The notes under the pieces were generated by a model, which saw nothing but the letters and a program-made list of their open reading frames with translations, did no database searches and was not told where the DNA came from. Shown piece after piece: positions 1-8,193 of a DNA stretch of 50,975 nucleotides (position 1 is its first letter; every line of letters starts with the position of its first letter). This stretch comes from an uncultured Saprospiraceae bacterium. GTDB taxonomy: Bacteria; Bacteroidota; Bacteroidia; Chitinophagales; Saprospiraceae. The position numbers were made by a program, and so were the translations under genes. The stretch covers positions 1-50,975 of the forward strand of contig CALJPQ010000015.1 in NCBI GenBank assembly GCA_937980645.1, given 5' to 3'.

Positions 1-180
1 GTATTCCATGACCGACACGGCCAAACTCTTGCCAAAACGACGCGGACGCAAGAAGAAGTGGTAGCGCGTGTCCATGTCTTCCATCTTAGCCAGGTACATG
101 GTTCTGTCCACGTAGTGCTTGCCCGTCCGGACTAAGGTCTCGAAGTTGCTAATGCCGTATGGAAAGCCGATGCGTTTCAT
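1..180 (-). CDS. AAA-ATPase-like / PD-(D/E)XK family protein, N-terminus only
   Basis: Only the first 60 codons lie in the window; the gene runs off the left edge. The ATG is at 180 and the product begins MKRIGFPYGISNF, followed by YVDRT and LRPRRFGKSL. The last is the P-loop-containing signature of the AAA-ATPase_like family (PF09820), which is normally followed by a C-terminal PD-(D/E)XK nuclease-like domain that is not visible here. These genes are usually present in many copies in Bacteroidota genomes; their function is not established. A related gene with the same YVDKT and SRPRRFGKSL motifs enters at 50649 on the opposite strand. The family call is firm; the missing C-terminus is assumed. 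Confidence 0.8.
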   Translation of the reverse strand, partial: MKRIGFPYGISNFETLVRTGKHYVDRTMYLAKMEDMDTRYHFFLRPRRFGKSLAVSVMEY

Positions 181-200
181 GCGCAGCGCAAAAATTTGGT

Positions 201-208
201 CAAAAATA
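201..208 (-). promoter_or_regulatory. Candidate -7 element TATTTTTG
   Basis: On the minus strand the sequence reads TATTTTTGA, a perfect match to the Bacteroidota TAnnTTTG -7 box, ending 20 bases before the ATG at 180. No TTTG -33 box lies at the usual 19-21 bp spacing. Confidence 0.45.
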
Positions 209-337
209 GAATAGCTTTTGCAGAGCGGTTAAAATAGCATGGATGTAGCGCCTGTGTCCAGCGATATTCTTTATTTTGAGCGTCGAAGCAGCGTTAAGAA
301 ACCACTGTGAATTCTTCATTTTAAAAATGCTTTGTGT

Positions 338-937
338 ATGCTCAAAAATGTACTCCTTGTGCTATGCGCCCTGTGGTGGCAGGGTGTTTTGTGGGCGCAG
401 CAAGCCCAGCCATGTCCCGGTTTGCCGATAGAGGGCGCTTCGATGTGCTCGCAGGCATGTCTTGTTTGTTCGTTGAATGGTCTGACGGGCCAGACGGGAG
501 CGCCGGCCTCGGGTACTGCTCCTGGGTTCTGTGGGGATGTGGATAATGGCCGCTGGTACAGCTTTACTGCGCGTACCGGCTCGATCTTGGTGAGTATCAA
601 GCCATCCAACTGTGTTCAGGGTAATGGCATTGAGGCTGCTATCTATGAAGACTGTCAGCAGGCTCCTTCGTCTTGTGTTGTTGGTGCGGCGGGTGGCGGC
701 GACACTGAGCGCTTTCTGGGAGTATCCACATTGGTTCCCGGGCGTACTTATCGTCTTTTGGTGGATGGTTACAATGGCGATCTGTGCCATTTTACCATAA
801 CCACAGATCCTGAAGATGCGGTGCTGGCTCCTGTGCCAGGGACGGTCTCTTCTATTGCCGGCCCTACTGTTGTGCCTGCTGGCGCAACGCTTCGATACGT
901 CATTAGCCCGGTGTCTGGCGCTGGTGCGTATCGGTAG
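338..937 (+). CDS. N-terminal fragment of a T9SS surface protein, ended by an in-frame TAG
   Basis: This 199-codon reading frame encodes a signal peptide (MLKNVLLVLCALWWQG, then VLWAQQ) and the first copy of a Cys-rich module containing PSNC, VDGYNGDLC and a Tyr-rich end. It stops at TAG 935-937. The next 1085 codons (968-4225) are in the same frame with no frameshift, and the second module copy has YTWS where this one has YR-stop-S. The stop therefore most likely replaces a Trp codon (TGG to TAG). I chose ATG 338 over the in-frame TTG at 332 because it starts the signal peptide directly. Whether this is a real nonsense mutation, a sequencing error or a readthrough site cannot be decided here. 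As it stands the fragment would be exported but lacks the T9SS sorting domain. Confidence 0.6.
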   Translation: MLKNVLLVLCALWWQGVLWAQQAQPCPGLPIEGASMCSQACLVCSLNGLTGQTGAPASGTAPGFCGDVDNGRWYSFTARTGSILVSIKPSNCVQGNGIEAAIYEDCQQAPSSCVVGAAGGGDTERFLGVSTLVPGRTYRLLVDGYNGDLCHFTITTDPEDAVLAPVPGTVSSIAGPTVVPAGATLRYVISPVSGAGAYR

Positions 938-1850
938 AGTGGTACGGGCGGGATACGCATCAATGGTGTGCCTTCTCCGGTAGTATTGCCTGCCGCTGAG
1001 GGAACAAAGGTAGAGGTAACTTTTGGCAGCCAGAGTGGCCAGCTGTGTGTAACACCGCTAAATGCGTGCTCGGAGGGTGTGTCAACGTGTATAGACTTTC
1101 GCGTCGTGCTAATAGATAAATCTTTAGACCCGCCTTGCCCGGGGAGTACGTTTCCGGCTCCCGACCTTTGTGAGGATGTGTGCATTTACTGCGACCTCAG
1201 TACCTTCAGTGGCTCTAGCCTCGGATATTCGGCTTCGATAGGCACAGGTCTTTTCTGCGGTACTATCGAGAACGACCAGTGGTTGGGCTTTATCGCCGGA
1301 GATACCGTCGTTCACTTTACATTACAGCCCTCCAATTGTATGAATGGCGATGGTATGCAGATGGCCTTATATCGCGCGAGTTGCGGTGCTCAGGAGCAGC
1401 CGCTGGCCTGCGAGGCCGGTGGAAAAGGAAAGGGCAATACGCCCATCAGCATTACTGCGAAAGTTACACCTGGTCAGTCGTATTATCTAAGGATGGACGG
1501 CTATGCGGGTGATATGTGCAATTTTACGCTGTCGGTTTCTCCGCCCGGTGCGGCTAAGGCGAAGCCGATAGCCAGTCCAGGCCCTGTACAAGGGCCAGCC
1601 TCTGTTTGCCCGGGCAGCGTACTCAATTACTTTGTGCCACCGGTAGCGAATGCCAGCGCATATACGTGGTCTGTGCCACCGGGTTGGCGTATACAAGGGC
1701 AGAATAAAGAGACCGTTGTACTCGAAGCGCCAGGGGGCAATTTTGTGCAAGTCGTCGTTGGTAATACGCCTGGTTTAGCGCAGATATGCGTAACACCTAT
1801 CAATAGTTGCGAGGCCGGCATATCCTCATGTCGCACGTTGCAGGTAGCGC
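410..1850 (+). repeat. Tandem duplicated module (about 240 codons) in the T9SS protein gene
   Basis: Copy 1 starts at about 410 and copy 2 at about 1133. Both begin PCPG, carry PSNC, DGY(N/A)GD(L/M)C and a CVTPxNxC stretch, and end with a short beta-rich segment. The in-frame TAG lies in copy 1 where copy 2 has a Trp codon. The copies are clearly diverged at protein level. Confidence 0.7.
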
Positions 1851-4225
1851 CTGTACCACCTACCGTCTTGCCTTCGGTAACGGTATGCCATGAGGCAACG
1901 CCTTACACGTTGCCCTGGGGGCAGCAGGTAAGCAGCACTGGCATTTATCAGCACACCTACAAAACTCAGTTTGACTGTGACAGCGTGGTGCGGCAGCAAG
2001 TAGTCGTGCGTACGCCCATCATCACTAACGTCGGAATGCTGACTATTTGCGCTGGCGAGTGTATAACTGTGTGCGGGCAGTCGTTTTGCAATCCGGGTAC
2101 CTACTCTTATACCTGTCAGTCGTATCAGGGTTGTGACTCGGTGATTAACTTCAGTATCGCTGTCGTTGAGCCTAAAGCCGAAATTTTCCCTAAAGCAGAG
2201 CCGCTTTGCGTTACGTTTCCGCTGACCTTGAGGGCACTGCAAAGTGCAGGCACTTTTACCTGGACGAACCTGGCGGGTACTTTCTTAGGCTCGGGCAATC
2301 AGTTGATAGTCAGTGATCCAGGTACTTATATCCTCACCGTTGAGGCACTGGCTGGTGGTCAGGTGTGCACCGACCGGGATACGGTAGTGGTGGTGGAGGG
2401 CATTCCGCCGGCAACGCCATCGGCTTTAGGCGGCGTCATCACGTGCGCCCAACCGCAAGTGCAGCTGGTGGGCCATTCCAGCCAGCCGGGCTTGCTGACG
2501 GGATGGTTTGGACCAGATGGCTTTTATTCTACTGACCCTGCACCGCTGACCGATGTGCCAGGGCCTTACACGTTCGTTATTACCGACCCTGCCACGGGCT
2601 GCAATGCCTCGGCTACAGCGCTGGTAACCACTGACCTTGAGGCTCCGCCGGTAACGCTGTCCGATGCTGAAATCAACTGCAACATGCCCTCGATAACGCT
2701 GTTTTGCCCGGCGCCTTTGGGCGCCCAATGCAGCTGGGAGAAGGACGGCATGCCCATTCCAGTGGCTAACCCGCTTGCAACAAGCGGTGGCTTGTACACG
2801 CTCACGGTTACGTACGCCAACGGCTGCACGACAACGGCTTCTATGACGGTAGCAGAAGATTTCCGCATTCCGCAAATCACTCTGCCTCCGGTGGTCACCA
2901 ACTGCTACAACCCGACGGCGCAAATCATGTGCGAAGTGGACATTCCGCTTTCCACCTGCGAATGCGCTCTGGAAATGAATGGAAAATGCCTGAGCGTGGT
3001 GGCTACGGCGCCCAACGGTTGCCAGAGCACTAAAGAGGTCGTTTATCAAATAGATGTTGACCCACCCATAGTCCTCGTCAGCAACGACACGCTCACGTGT
3101 GCTCAGCCTTCCGTGCAGCTGACGATGGGAACTTCCGCCTCGAATTTTGCCGCCCAATGGGTCGGTCCCTTGGGCTTCACCAGCTCAGAGCCAAACCCTG
3201 TGGTTACCACGCCCGGCGTGTACGAAGTTACCGTAACCAATCTGGACAACGGCTGCTCAACCAACGCTTCGCTGACGATTGGGTCGGAGCAAGACTTTAT
3301 CCTGCCACCTATACCACCGGTAGGACCACTGATGTGCAAGGACACCGCTGTACGGTTGCGGGTCATTCCTGACCCTACAGGGCTACTCTTTTCGTGGACA
3401 GGCCCCGGCGGCTTTGCCTCAACGGAGCCAGCGCCTTTGGTCTCGCAACCAGGCGCTTATCAGGTGGTAGTCGTCAACCCAATTACTACATGCTCCGCTA
3501 CGGCAATGATCGTCCTGAGCATAGACACTGCTGCCGTCCAGCTGACGCAGCAAATAGACACCCTGACTTGCTTACAGCCCGCTGTAACAGTGATCTTGCC
3601 GCAGGTGCCGGGTTGGACGCCTCAGACCATTACTGCCGGTGGAGTGTATCACTACGACGTGGTCAACCCTGGCAACGGCTGCATCAGCAAGGTAATCCTG
3701 GTGGCGCCCGAAGATAAAAGCCAGCCGCAGATTACCATCGTCAGCCTTGTGCCGGATACCCTGGGCCATTCGGTGGGCAGCATCACCATTCAGGTGGCGC
3801 ATACGGGCGGTTACGTCGTGAACTGGTACCGGGATGGGCAATCGGTAGGACAGGGAGCATCGCTGAGCGGAATACCCGGCGGCGACTACGAAGTAGTGGT
3901 CGTGGGCTCGAACGGCTGTACCAACACAGCTAACATCTTCCTCCCCGATGTGGGCGTGTGGACGCGGGAACCCGCTGAAGAAAGCCTGTGGCGCCTCTAC
4001 CCCAACCCCACAGGCGACTGGGCGCAGGTGCGCTATCTGGGCCAGTCAGCCCCTGAAGGCCGCCTGTTGCTCTTAGATGCTACCGGGCGCTTAGCCGCCG
4101 AAGAACGCCTGTCGGATAAGGGTCAGACGACACTGGCGTGTGCTCATCTGCCCTCGGGCACGTACACGGCACTCATACTCACTCCGCAGGGTGTCGTCCG
4201 CCTGCGCTTAGTGGTGCAGCGTTAG
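968..4225 (+). CDS. Large T9SS cargo protein with Ig-like repeats and type A sorting domain (C-terminal part of a split gene)
   Basis: This is the 1085-codon continuation of the frame opened at 338. The GTG at 968 is only a nominal start: no signal peptide follows, and homology to the second module begins upstream of it. Order of parts: end of module 1; a second Cys-rich module (PSNC, MDGYAGDMC, CVTPINSC) to about residue 300; a Cys-containing linker; then about six 75-80-residue Ig/PKD-like repeats starting near residues 489, 567, 642, 706, 787 and 864, with recurring TCxxPxVxL, GPxGF and PGxYxVxVxN motifs. Residues from about 1010 form a type A C-terminal sorting domain (LYPNPTGDWAQVRY, then LPSGTYTALI). 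Such proteins cross the outer membrane by T9SS and stay on the cell surface. Repeats of this kind fit an adhesin or S-layer-like role, which is inference. Confidence 0.7.
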   Translation: MPSPVVLPAAEGTKVEVTFGSQSGQLCVTPLNACSEGVSTCIDFRVVLIDKSLDPPCPGSTFPAPDLCEDVCIYCDLSTFSGSSLGYSASIGTGLFCGTIENDQWLGFIAGDTVVHFTLQPSNCMNGDGMQMALYRASCGAQEQPLACEAGGKGKGNTPISITAKVTPGQSYYLRMDGYAGDMCNFTLSVSPPGAAKAKPIASPGPVQGPASVCPGSVLNYFVPPVANASAYTWSVPPGWRIQGQNKETVVLEAPGGNFVQVVVGNTPGLAQICVTPINSCEAGISSCRTLQVAPVPPTVLPSVTVCHEATPYTLPWGQQVSSTGIYQHTYKTQFDCDSVVRQQVVVRTPIITNVGMLTICAGECITVCGQSFCNPGTYSYTCQSYQGCDSVINFSIAVVEPKAEIFPKAEPLCVTFPLTLRALQSAGTFTWTNLAGTFLGSGNQLIVSDPGTYILTVEALAGGQVCTDRDTVVVVEGIPPATPSALGGVITCAQPQVQLVGHSSQPGLLTGWFGPDGFYSTDPAPLTDVPGPYTFVITDPATGCNASATALVTTDLEAPPVTLSDAEINCNMPSITLFCPAPLGAQCSWEKDGMPIPVANPLATSGGLYTLTVTYANGCTTTASMTVAEDFRIPQITLPPVVTNCYNPTAQIMCEVDIPLSTCECALEMNGKCLSVVATAPNGCQSTKEVVYQIDVDPPIVLVSNDTLTCAQPSVQLTMGTSASNFAAQWVGPLGFTSSEPNPVVTTPGVYEVTVTNLDNGCSTNASLTIGSEQDFILPPIPPVGPLMCKDTAVRLRVIPDPTGLLFSWTGPGGFASTEPAPLVSQPGAYQVVVVNPITTCSATAMIVLSIDTAAVQLTQQIDTLTCLQPAVTVILPQVPGWTPQTITAGGVYHYDVVNPGNGCISKVILVAPEDKSQPQITIVSLVPDTLGHSVGSITIQVAHTGGYVVNWYRDGQSVGQGASLSGIPGGDYEVVVVGSNGCTNTANIFLPDVGVWTREPAEESLWRLYPNPTGDWAQVRYLGQSAPEGRLLLLDATGRLAAEERLSDKGQTTLACAHLPSGTYTALILTPQGVVRLRLVVQR

Positions 4226-4241
4226 TGCCGGCCTTTTGAAT

Positions 4242-4284
4242 AGCAGCATTGCCGACCCGAGTTCTTCAGGTCGGCAATGCTGTT
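4242..4284 (+). terminator. Hairpin terminator after the T9SS gene
   Basis: A perfect 14-bp inverted repeat, CAGCATTGCCGACC (4244-4257) and its complement (4269-4282), with an 11-base loop, sits 18 bases after the stop codon. The T tract after it is weak (TTCT). Confidence 0.6.
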
Positions 4285-4400
4285 CTATGCCTGAAACGAT
4301 TTACGGACAGCCCCTACGCAGGGCTGTTGTAAGGCAAAAGGTTAAAAAAACCGCAGAGGTCGCAGCAGCCTTGCGTAAGGTCTGTGAATAATTCCGAGAG

Positions 4401-4429
4401 AGGCGCCTCAAAAAACAAGCGCCTTTTTT
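4401..4429 (+). terminator. Second possible terminator, 6-bp stem with T6 tail
   Basis: AGGCGC (4401-4406) pairs with GCGCCT (4419-4424) around an A-rich loop and is followed by a run of T. It lies in the 324-bp gap between the T9SS gene and the L,D-transpeptidase. The rest of this gap shows no gene. Confidence 0.4.
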
Positions 4430-4491
4430 CACAATGCCCGTCTGCTTTTTGCAGGAAAAGCGCCAACGGCGCCGGATGTTTATGGCTCATT

Positions 4492-4515
4492 TTTTGGAAA
4501 AACGGGTTTCCAAAA
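4492..4515. other. Inverted repeat upstream of the L,D-transpeptidase
   Basis: TTTTGGAAA (4492-4500) and TTTCCAAAA (4507-4515) form a perfect 9-bp stem with a 6-base loop, 34 bases before the ATG at 4550. It could be an operator or a leader hairpin. No function can be assigned. Confidence 0.3.
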
Positions 4516-4549
4516 GCAAAGGGCGCAGGCCGCCTCTTGAGACATTAGT

Positions 4550-5572
4550 ATGAAAAAAACACGCAACTTTGGCCCAGTGACTGCCGGGCGCCTATTTCAG
4601 CGCTTAACCGCGCCTGCCTTTTCAGTGACTCGGGCAGGATTGGCCTTAGTGCTCGCGGCATGCCTCTGGGGGGCGTGCGGGTCGCGGTCATCCAAACCCA
4701 CGTCCGAACAAGAGGCCATAGTCGTCCCGGAACTGCCCACACCGCCTGAGCCTCCCAAGCCGCTGTACACCTATGTATTTCATCAGGAGGTGGCGCTCAA
4801 GGACTACTTCAAGACCATAGACCGCTTAGTAGCCTGGCTGGATAGCCTGACGCCTTATCCGCTGACGGAACACCTGCTGGTGCACGCCAACCCGTGGCTC
4901 ATTGACACGCTGGCCGAGACGGACTACTACCGCCGTATGGAGCGCGGCGAATTTGTGTTTGACCAGAAGAGCCTGGTTGTCCTGCACCCGGGCGACGTCC
5001 TGCAAGTGCCGGATACTGCTACGGCCCGCCGGTTGCAAGAGCGCATAGACAGCCTGTGGTTAGACCTGAACATTCCGGAGTACCGCCTGCGCATCGTTTG
5101 CGGCAGCGATACGCTCTTCAGCGTGCTGGTGCGTGTAGGCCAAAATAAGAAGCGCTTCCAGCAGATACCTGGCCGGATCGAAGACTTGCGCACCCGCACC
5201 GGCCGCGGGCGCATTGTGCGCATCAACCGCACGCCCTCGTTCTTTGTGGACCCCCACACGGGCCGGCGCCTACACACCACACGCCGCGACGACGGGCGTC
5301 GCACCCGAATGCCGCAAATCCCGTGGATAGAAACCGAAATCAACGGCGTACGCCACGGCCAGATGCTGCACCCCACCACTAACCCAGCCTCTTTAGGCAA
5401 GGCCAGCTCCAACGGCTGCATCGGATACAGCGAGGCCGACGCCTGGCGCGTGTACTACCATGCTCCACTGGGCACTCCCATCGTCATTCGATACGACTTA
5501 GATATACCCCAACCCAATGGTGATACGCTACATTTGGCCGATATTTACGGCCTGCGAAAGCGTAAACGCTGA
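4550..5572 (+). CDS. L,D-transpeptidase (YkuD/ErfK family), probable lipoprotein
   Basis: This 340-residue protein carries the L,D-transpeptidase signature near its C-terminus: HPTTNPASLGKASSNGCI, with catalytic Cys290 and the upstream His and Gly of the HxxT...SxGC(I/L) motif. The family crosslinks peptidoglycan stem peptides (3-3 links) or anchors proteins to the wall. The N-terminus has a basic region, a hydrophobic stretch and an LAAC lipobox followed by a Pro-rich linker, so I infer a periplasmic lipoprotein. Residues about 70-200 have no domain I recognise; a LysM-like stretch (HPGDVLQVP) is suggestive. ATG 4550 is the only start that includes the export signal. The next gene begins 63 bp downstream and may be cotranscribed. 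Confidence 0.85.
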   Translation: MKKTRNFGPVTAGRLFQRLTAPAFSVTRAGLALVLAACLWGACGSRSSKPTSEQEAIVVPELPTPPEPPKPLYTYVFHQEVALKDYFKTIDRLVAWLDSLTPYPLTEHLLVHANPWLIDTLAETDYYRRMERGEFVFDQKSLVVLHPGDVLQVPDTATARRLQERIDSLWLDLNIPEYRLRIVCGSDTLFSVLVRVGQNKKRFQQIPGRIEDLRTRTGRGRIVRINRTPSFFVDPHTGRRLHTTRRDDGRRTRMPQIPWIETEINGVRHGQMLHPTTNPASLGKASSNGCIGYSEADAWRVYYHAPLGTPIVIRYDLDIPQPNGDTLHLADIYGLRKRKR

Positions 5573-5635
5573 GCTTGCATTTCCGCAGGTAAAACGCCCC
5601 CCTCTCTTCATTGTCCTCACTCTTCAATTTTTGCT

Positions 5636-6148
5636 ATGATCCGTCTGCTCATCAAAGTTGGCCTCCTACTCGTCGTAGGCATTCTGGTGTACAACCGCTT
5701 CTTTGGCACCGATACCGAAAAGGAGCAGGCCAAGGAGATTTTCCGAAAAACGGGCGACCTGCTGGGCGATACCTGGAGCCTGCTGCGGTCGGAAAAGGAG
5801 AAACTTGACGCTGGTAAGTACGACCGCGCACTGGAACAGTTGGGGCAGGCCTACCAGTCGCTGCGCCAGGGCGCTAAGTATTTAGATGAAAATGTGCTGC
5901 GCCGGCTGGGTGAGCTGGAGCGGCGCAAAGCCAGTTTAGAGGGCCAGCTGAGCGAGTTGCAAGCCGCTGAACAGGCCCTGCGCAACACCCCGCCGCCGGC
6001 GTCCAAAAAAGGGCAAAAGAGCACGGCTGCTGACGATACGGCTGCCCGCAAGGCCGAACTGGAGCGCCAGCGCCAGTCGCTCATGAAAGAACTGGAGCAG
6101 CTGATGCGCGACTCGGAGGCGTTAGTGAAGCAAGCCCAGCAGCAATAA
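5636..6148 (+). CDS. Membrane-anchored coiled-coil protein of unknown function
   Basis: The 170-residue product starts with one hydrophobic helix (MIRLLIKVGLLLVVGILVYN), then is almost entirely charged and helix-forming. There are Leu/Glu/Lys/Gln-rich stretches at about 35-115 and 130-168, separated by a short PPPA linker with a KKGQK patch. It is probably an inner-membrane protein with a periplasmic coiled coil, but I recognise no family. It follows the L,D-transpeptidase on the same strand, so a cell-wall connection is possible (inference). Its stop is only 2 bp from the stop of the convergent M20 gene. Confidence 0.7.
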   Translation: MIRLLIKVGLLLVVGILVYNRFFGTDTEKEQAKEIFRKTGDLLGDTWSLLRSEKEKLDAGKYDRALEQLGQAYQSLRQGAKYLDENVLRRLGELERRKASLEGQLSELQAAEQALRNTPPPASKKGQKSTAADDTAARKAELERQRQSLMKELEQLMRDSEALVKQAQQQ

Positions 6149-6150
6149 AA

Positions 6151-7359
6151 TCAGGGCGCAGCCGAAGGGCCTTTGTAGCCTAATTCACATAGCGCCAGCC
6201 AGGTCATCAGGGCTACGCCGGTTTCAAGGGCTGTTTCGTCAATGTCGAAGCGATTGGTGTGCACCGGTGCGGTGATACCGCGTTCAGCGTTGCCCGTGCC
6301 TAAGCGATAGAAGCAGGCGGGCAGCATCTGGGAATAGTAGGCAAAGTCCTCGGCCGTCATGCGGATGGGCAGGTCCACTACGCGGTCTTTGCCCAACAGT
6401 TCGACGGCCCAAGCGCGGGCACGGCGCGTGAGCTGGACGTGGTTGTGCAACACCGGATATCCTTTGACGATATTGAACTCGCAGGCGCCACCCATGCTTT
6501 TGGCGATGGCTTCGGCCATCTTTTTCATGCGGCGGTGAGCTTCGGCGCGCCACTGTTCGTTCATCGTGCGGAAGGTGCCCTCTAATTGCACCGCATTAGG
6601 GATGACGTTGGTAGCCCCGCCGTCGGAGGTGATTTTCCCGAACGTCAGCACGGTAGGTATGGCCGGGTCGGCGTAACGGCTGGCAATTTGCTGGAGGGCC
6701 AGTACAATTTGGGCGCTGATGACGATGGGGTCAATACACTCTTGGGGCATAGCAGCGTGGCCTCCGCGGCCTTTCACGGTTACATAGATTTCGTCGGCGG
6801 AGGCCATGTAGTCGCCCACGCGGAAGCCGACGACGCCAGCGGGCAGGGCTGTATAGACGTGTTCGCCAAAGATGGCTGCTGGGCGCGGGCTTTCTAAGGC
6901 ACCTGCCTGAATGAGGAGGCTGGCGCCGCCAGGCAGTTTTTCCTCGCCGGGCTGGAACAGGCATTTGACGGTACCAGAGAACTGGTGGCGCAGCGTGTGC
7001 AGAATACGTATGGCCCCCAGCAGGGTGGCGGTGTGCACGTCGTGCCCGCAGGCGTGCATGACGCCGTCGTTTTGGGATCGGTAGGGCGTCTGGTTGGCCT
7101 CCTGAATGGGCAGCGCATCCATGTCGGCGCGCAGGGCGACAGTGCGCTTGCGCGGGTTTTTACCGCGCACTAAGGCGATAATGCCCGTGCCCGCTATGCC
7201 GGTGCGGTGTTCTACGCCCCAGTCCTGAAGGAGGGATGCTATGTATTGGGCGGTTTTTTCTTCCTGGAAAGACAGCTCAGGGTATTGGTGCAGATGCCGC
7301 CGGTATTCGACGACGTCGGCGTAGTAGCGCCGGGCGAGCTCCAGTACGGTTTCCTTCAT
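6151..7359 (-). CDS. M20 family amidohydrolase (N-acyl amino acid / hippurate hydrolase type)
   Basis: A 402-residue zinc peptidase of the M20D group, a usual length. Visible motifs are HQYPELSFQE, ALRADMDALPI, MHACGHDVHTA (metal ligands Cys104 and His106), FQPGEE (Glu139/Glu140) and GEHV (His167), with a late APVHTN for the last ligand. Such enzymes remove acyl groups from N-acyl amino acids or cleave small amide conjugates. No signal peptide is seen, so it should be cytoplasmic. ATG 7359 lies 8 bp after the uppS stop, so the two are almost certainly cotranscribed. The exact substrate is unknown. Confidence 0.88.
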   Translation of the reverse strand: MKETVLELARRYYADVVEYRRHLHQYPELSFQEEKTAQYIASLLQDWGVEHRTGIAGTGIIALVRGKNPRKRTVALRADMDALPIQEANQTPYRSQNDGVMHACGHDVHTATLLGAIRILHTLRHQFSGTVKCLFQPGEEKLPGGASLLIQAGALESPRPAAIFGEHVYTALPAGVVGFRVGDYMASADEIYVTVKGRGGHAAMPQECIDPIVISAQIVLALQQIASRYADPAIPTVLTFGKITSDGGATNVIPNAVQLEGTFRTMNEQWRAEAHRRMKKMAEAIAKSMGGACEFNIVKGYPVLHNHVQLTRRARAWAVELLGKDRVVDLPIRMTAEDFAYYSQMLPACFYRLGTGNAERGITAPVHTNRFDIDETALETGVALMTWLALCELGYKGPSAAP

Positions 7360-7367
7360 GGGAGGCG

Positions 7368-8117
7368 CTATCCGACGGCGATTTGTTCGCTGATTTTGCC
7401 GAAACGGCGCTCGCGCTGCTGGTAGCTGACGACGGCCTCGATGAGCTCTTCACGACCAAAGTCGGGCCAGAACACGGGAGTAAAATACAGCTCAGTGTAT
7501 GCTGCCTGCCACAGCAAGAAGTTGGACAGGCGCGTTTCGCCTCCGGTTCGGATGAGCAGGTCGGGGTCAGGGATACCGGCGGTGCACAGCGCGCCCTCGA
7601 AGATAGCGCTGTCTATGTCGTCAGGGTGTAGCTGGCCGAAGGCTGCTTTTTCGGCTAATTGGCGGGCAGCGCGCACGATCTCCCAGCGGGCTGAATAGTT
7701 GAGTGCCAGCACGAGGGTGAGGCGGCTGTTGTTCCGGGTTTGTTCGATGCCGTCCAGCAGGGCCTTGCGGCTGGCCGCCGGCAGCGCACTCAAATCGCCA
7801 ATGGTGGTCAGGCGCACGCCGTTTCGATGCAGGTCCTGAATTTCGGAGCGCACGGTTTCGACTAAGAGGTTCATCAAGGCCGACACCTCGGCCGGCGGGC
7901 GGCTCCAGTTTTCGGTGCTGAACGTGTAGAGGGTCAGGTATTGGACGCCGATTTCGGCGGCGGCTTCGGTGATTTCGCGAACGCTCTTGACGCCGCTGCG
8001 GTGGCCAAGCACACGGGGCAGGCCCCTGCGCTTGGCCCAACGGCCGTTGCCGTCCATGATGATGGCGATGTGGTTGGGGATTGGGCCGGCAGAAATGCGC
8101 GCTTTCAGGTCAGACAT
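7368..8117 (-). CDS. uppS: Isoprenyl transferase (undecaprenyl diphosphate synthase)
   Basis: This 249-residue cis-prenyltransferase condenses isopentenyl diphosphate units onto farnesyl diphosphate to make the C55 lipid carrier for peptidoglycan and O-antigen. Diagnostic motifs are IIMDGNGRWAKRRG (catalytic Asp22), TLYTFSTENW, ALNYSARWEI and DLLIRTGGETRLSNFLLWQ, with ELYF just after. The length is normal for the family. It lies between lon and the M20 gene on the minus strand, with its own -7 box 40 bases upstream. It may serve the O-antigen-ligase-like and L,D-transpeptidase steps elsewhere in the window, but that is only functional reasoning. Confidence 0.95.
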   Translation of the reverse strand: MSDLKARISAGPIPNHIAIIMDGNGRWAKRRGLPRVLGHRSGVKSVREITEAAAEIGVQYLTLYTFSTENWSRPPAEVSALMNLLVETVRSEIQDLHRNGVRLTTIGDLSALPAASRKALLDGIEQTRNNSRLTLVLALNYSARWEIVRAARQLAEKAAFGQLHPDDIDSAIFEGALCTAGIPDPDLLIRTGGETRLSNFLLWQAAYTELYFTPVFWPDFGREELIEAVVSYQQRERRFGKISEQIAVG

Positions 8118-8157
8118 AGCATGGGTGCGGATTGAGTCGGAATGGAAATAGAGCCAG

Positions 8158-8165
8158 CAAAGATA
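8158..8165 (-). promoter_or_regulatory. Candidate -7 element TATCTTTG for uppS
   Basis: The minus strand reads TATCTTTGC, a perfect TAnnTTTG match, in the 76-bp gap between lon and uppS, 40 bases before the uppS ATG. It suggests uppS and the M20 gene can be transcribed independently of lon. Confidence 0.5.
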
Positions 8166-8193
8166 CTGCGGGGCAGTACGCCGCAGTGGCCCG

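Noticed and set aside
968..1130. GTG 968 as a true start of an independent gene
   Set aside because: There is no signal peptide, and the reading frame is the uninterrupted continuation of 338-937 apart from the TAG.
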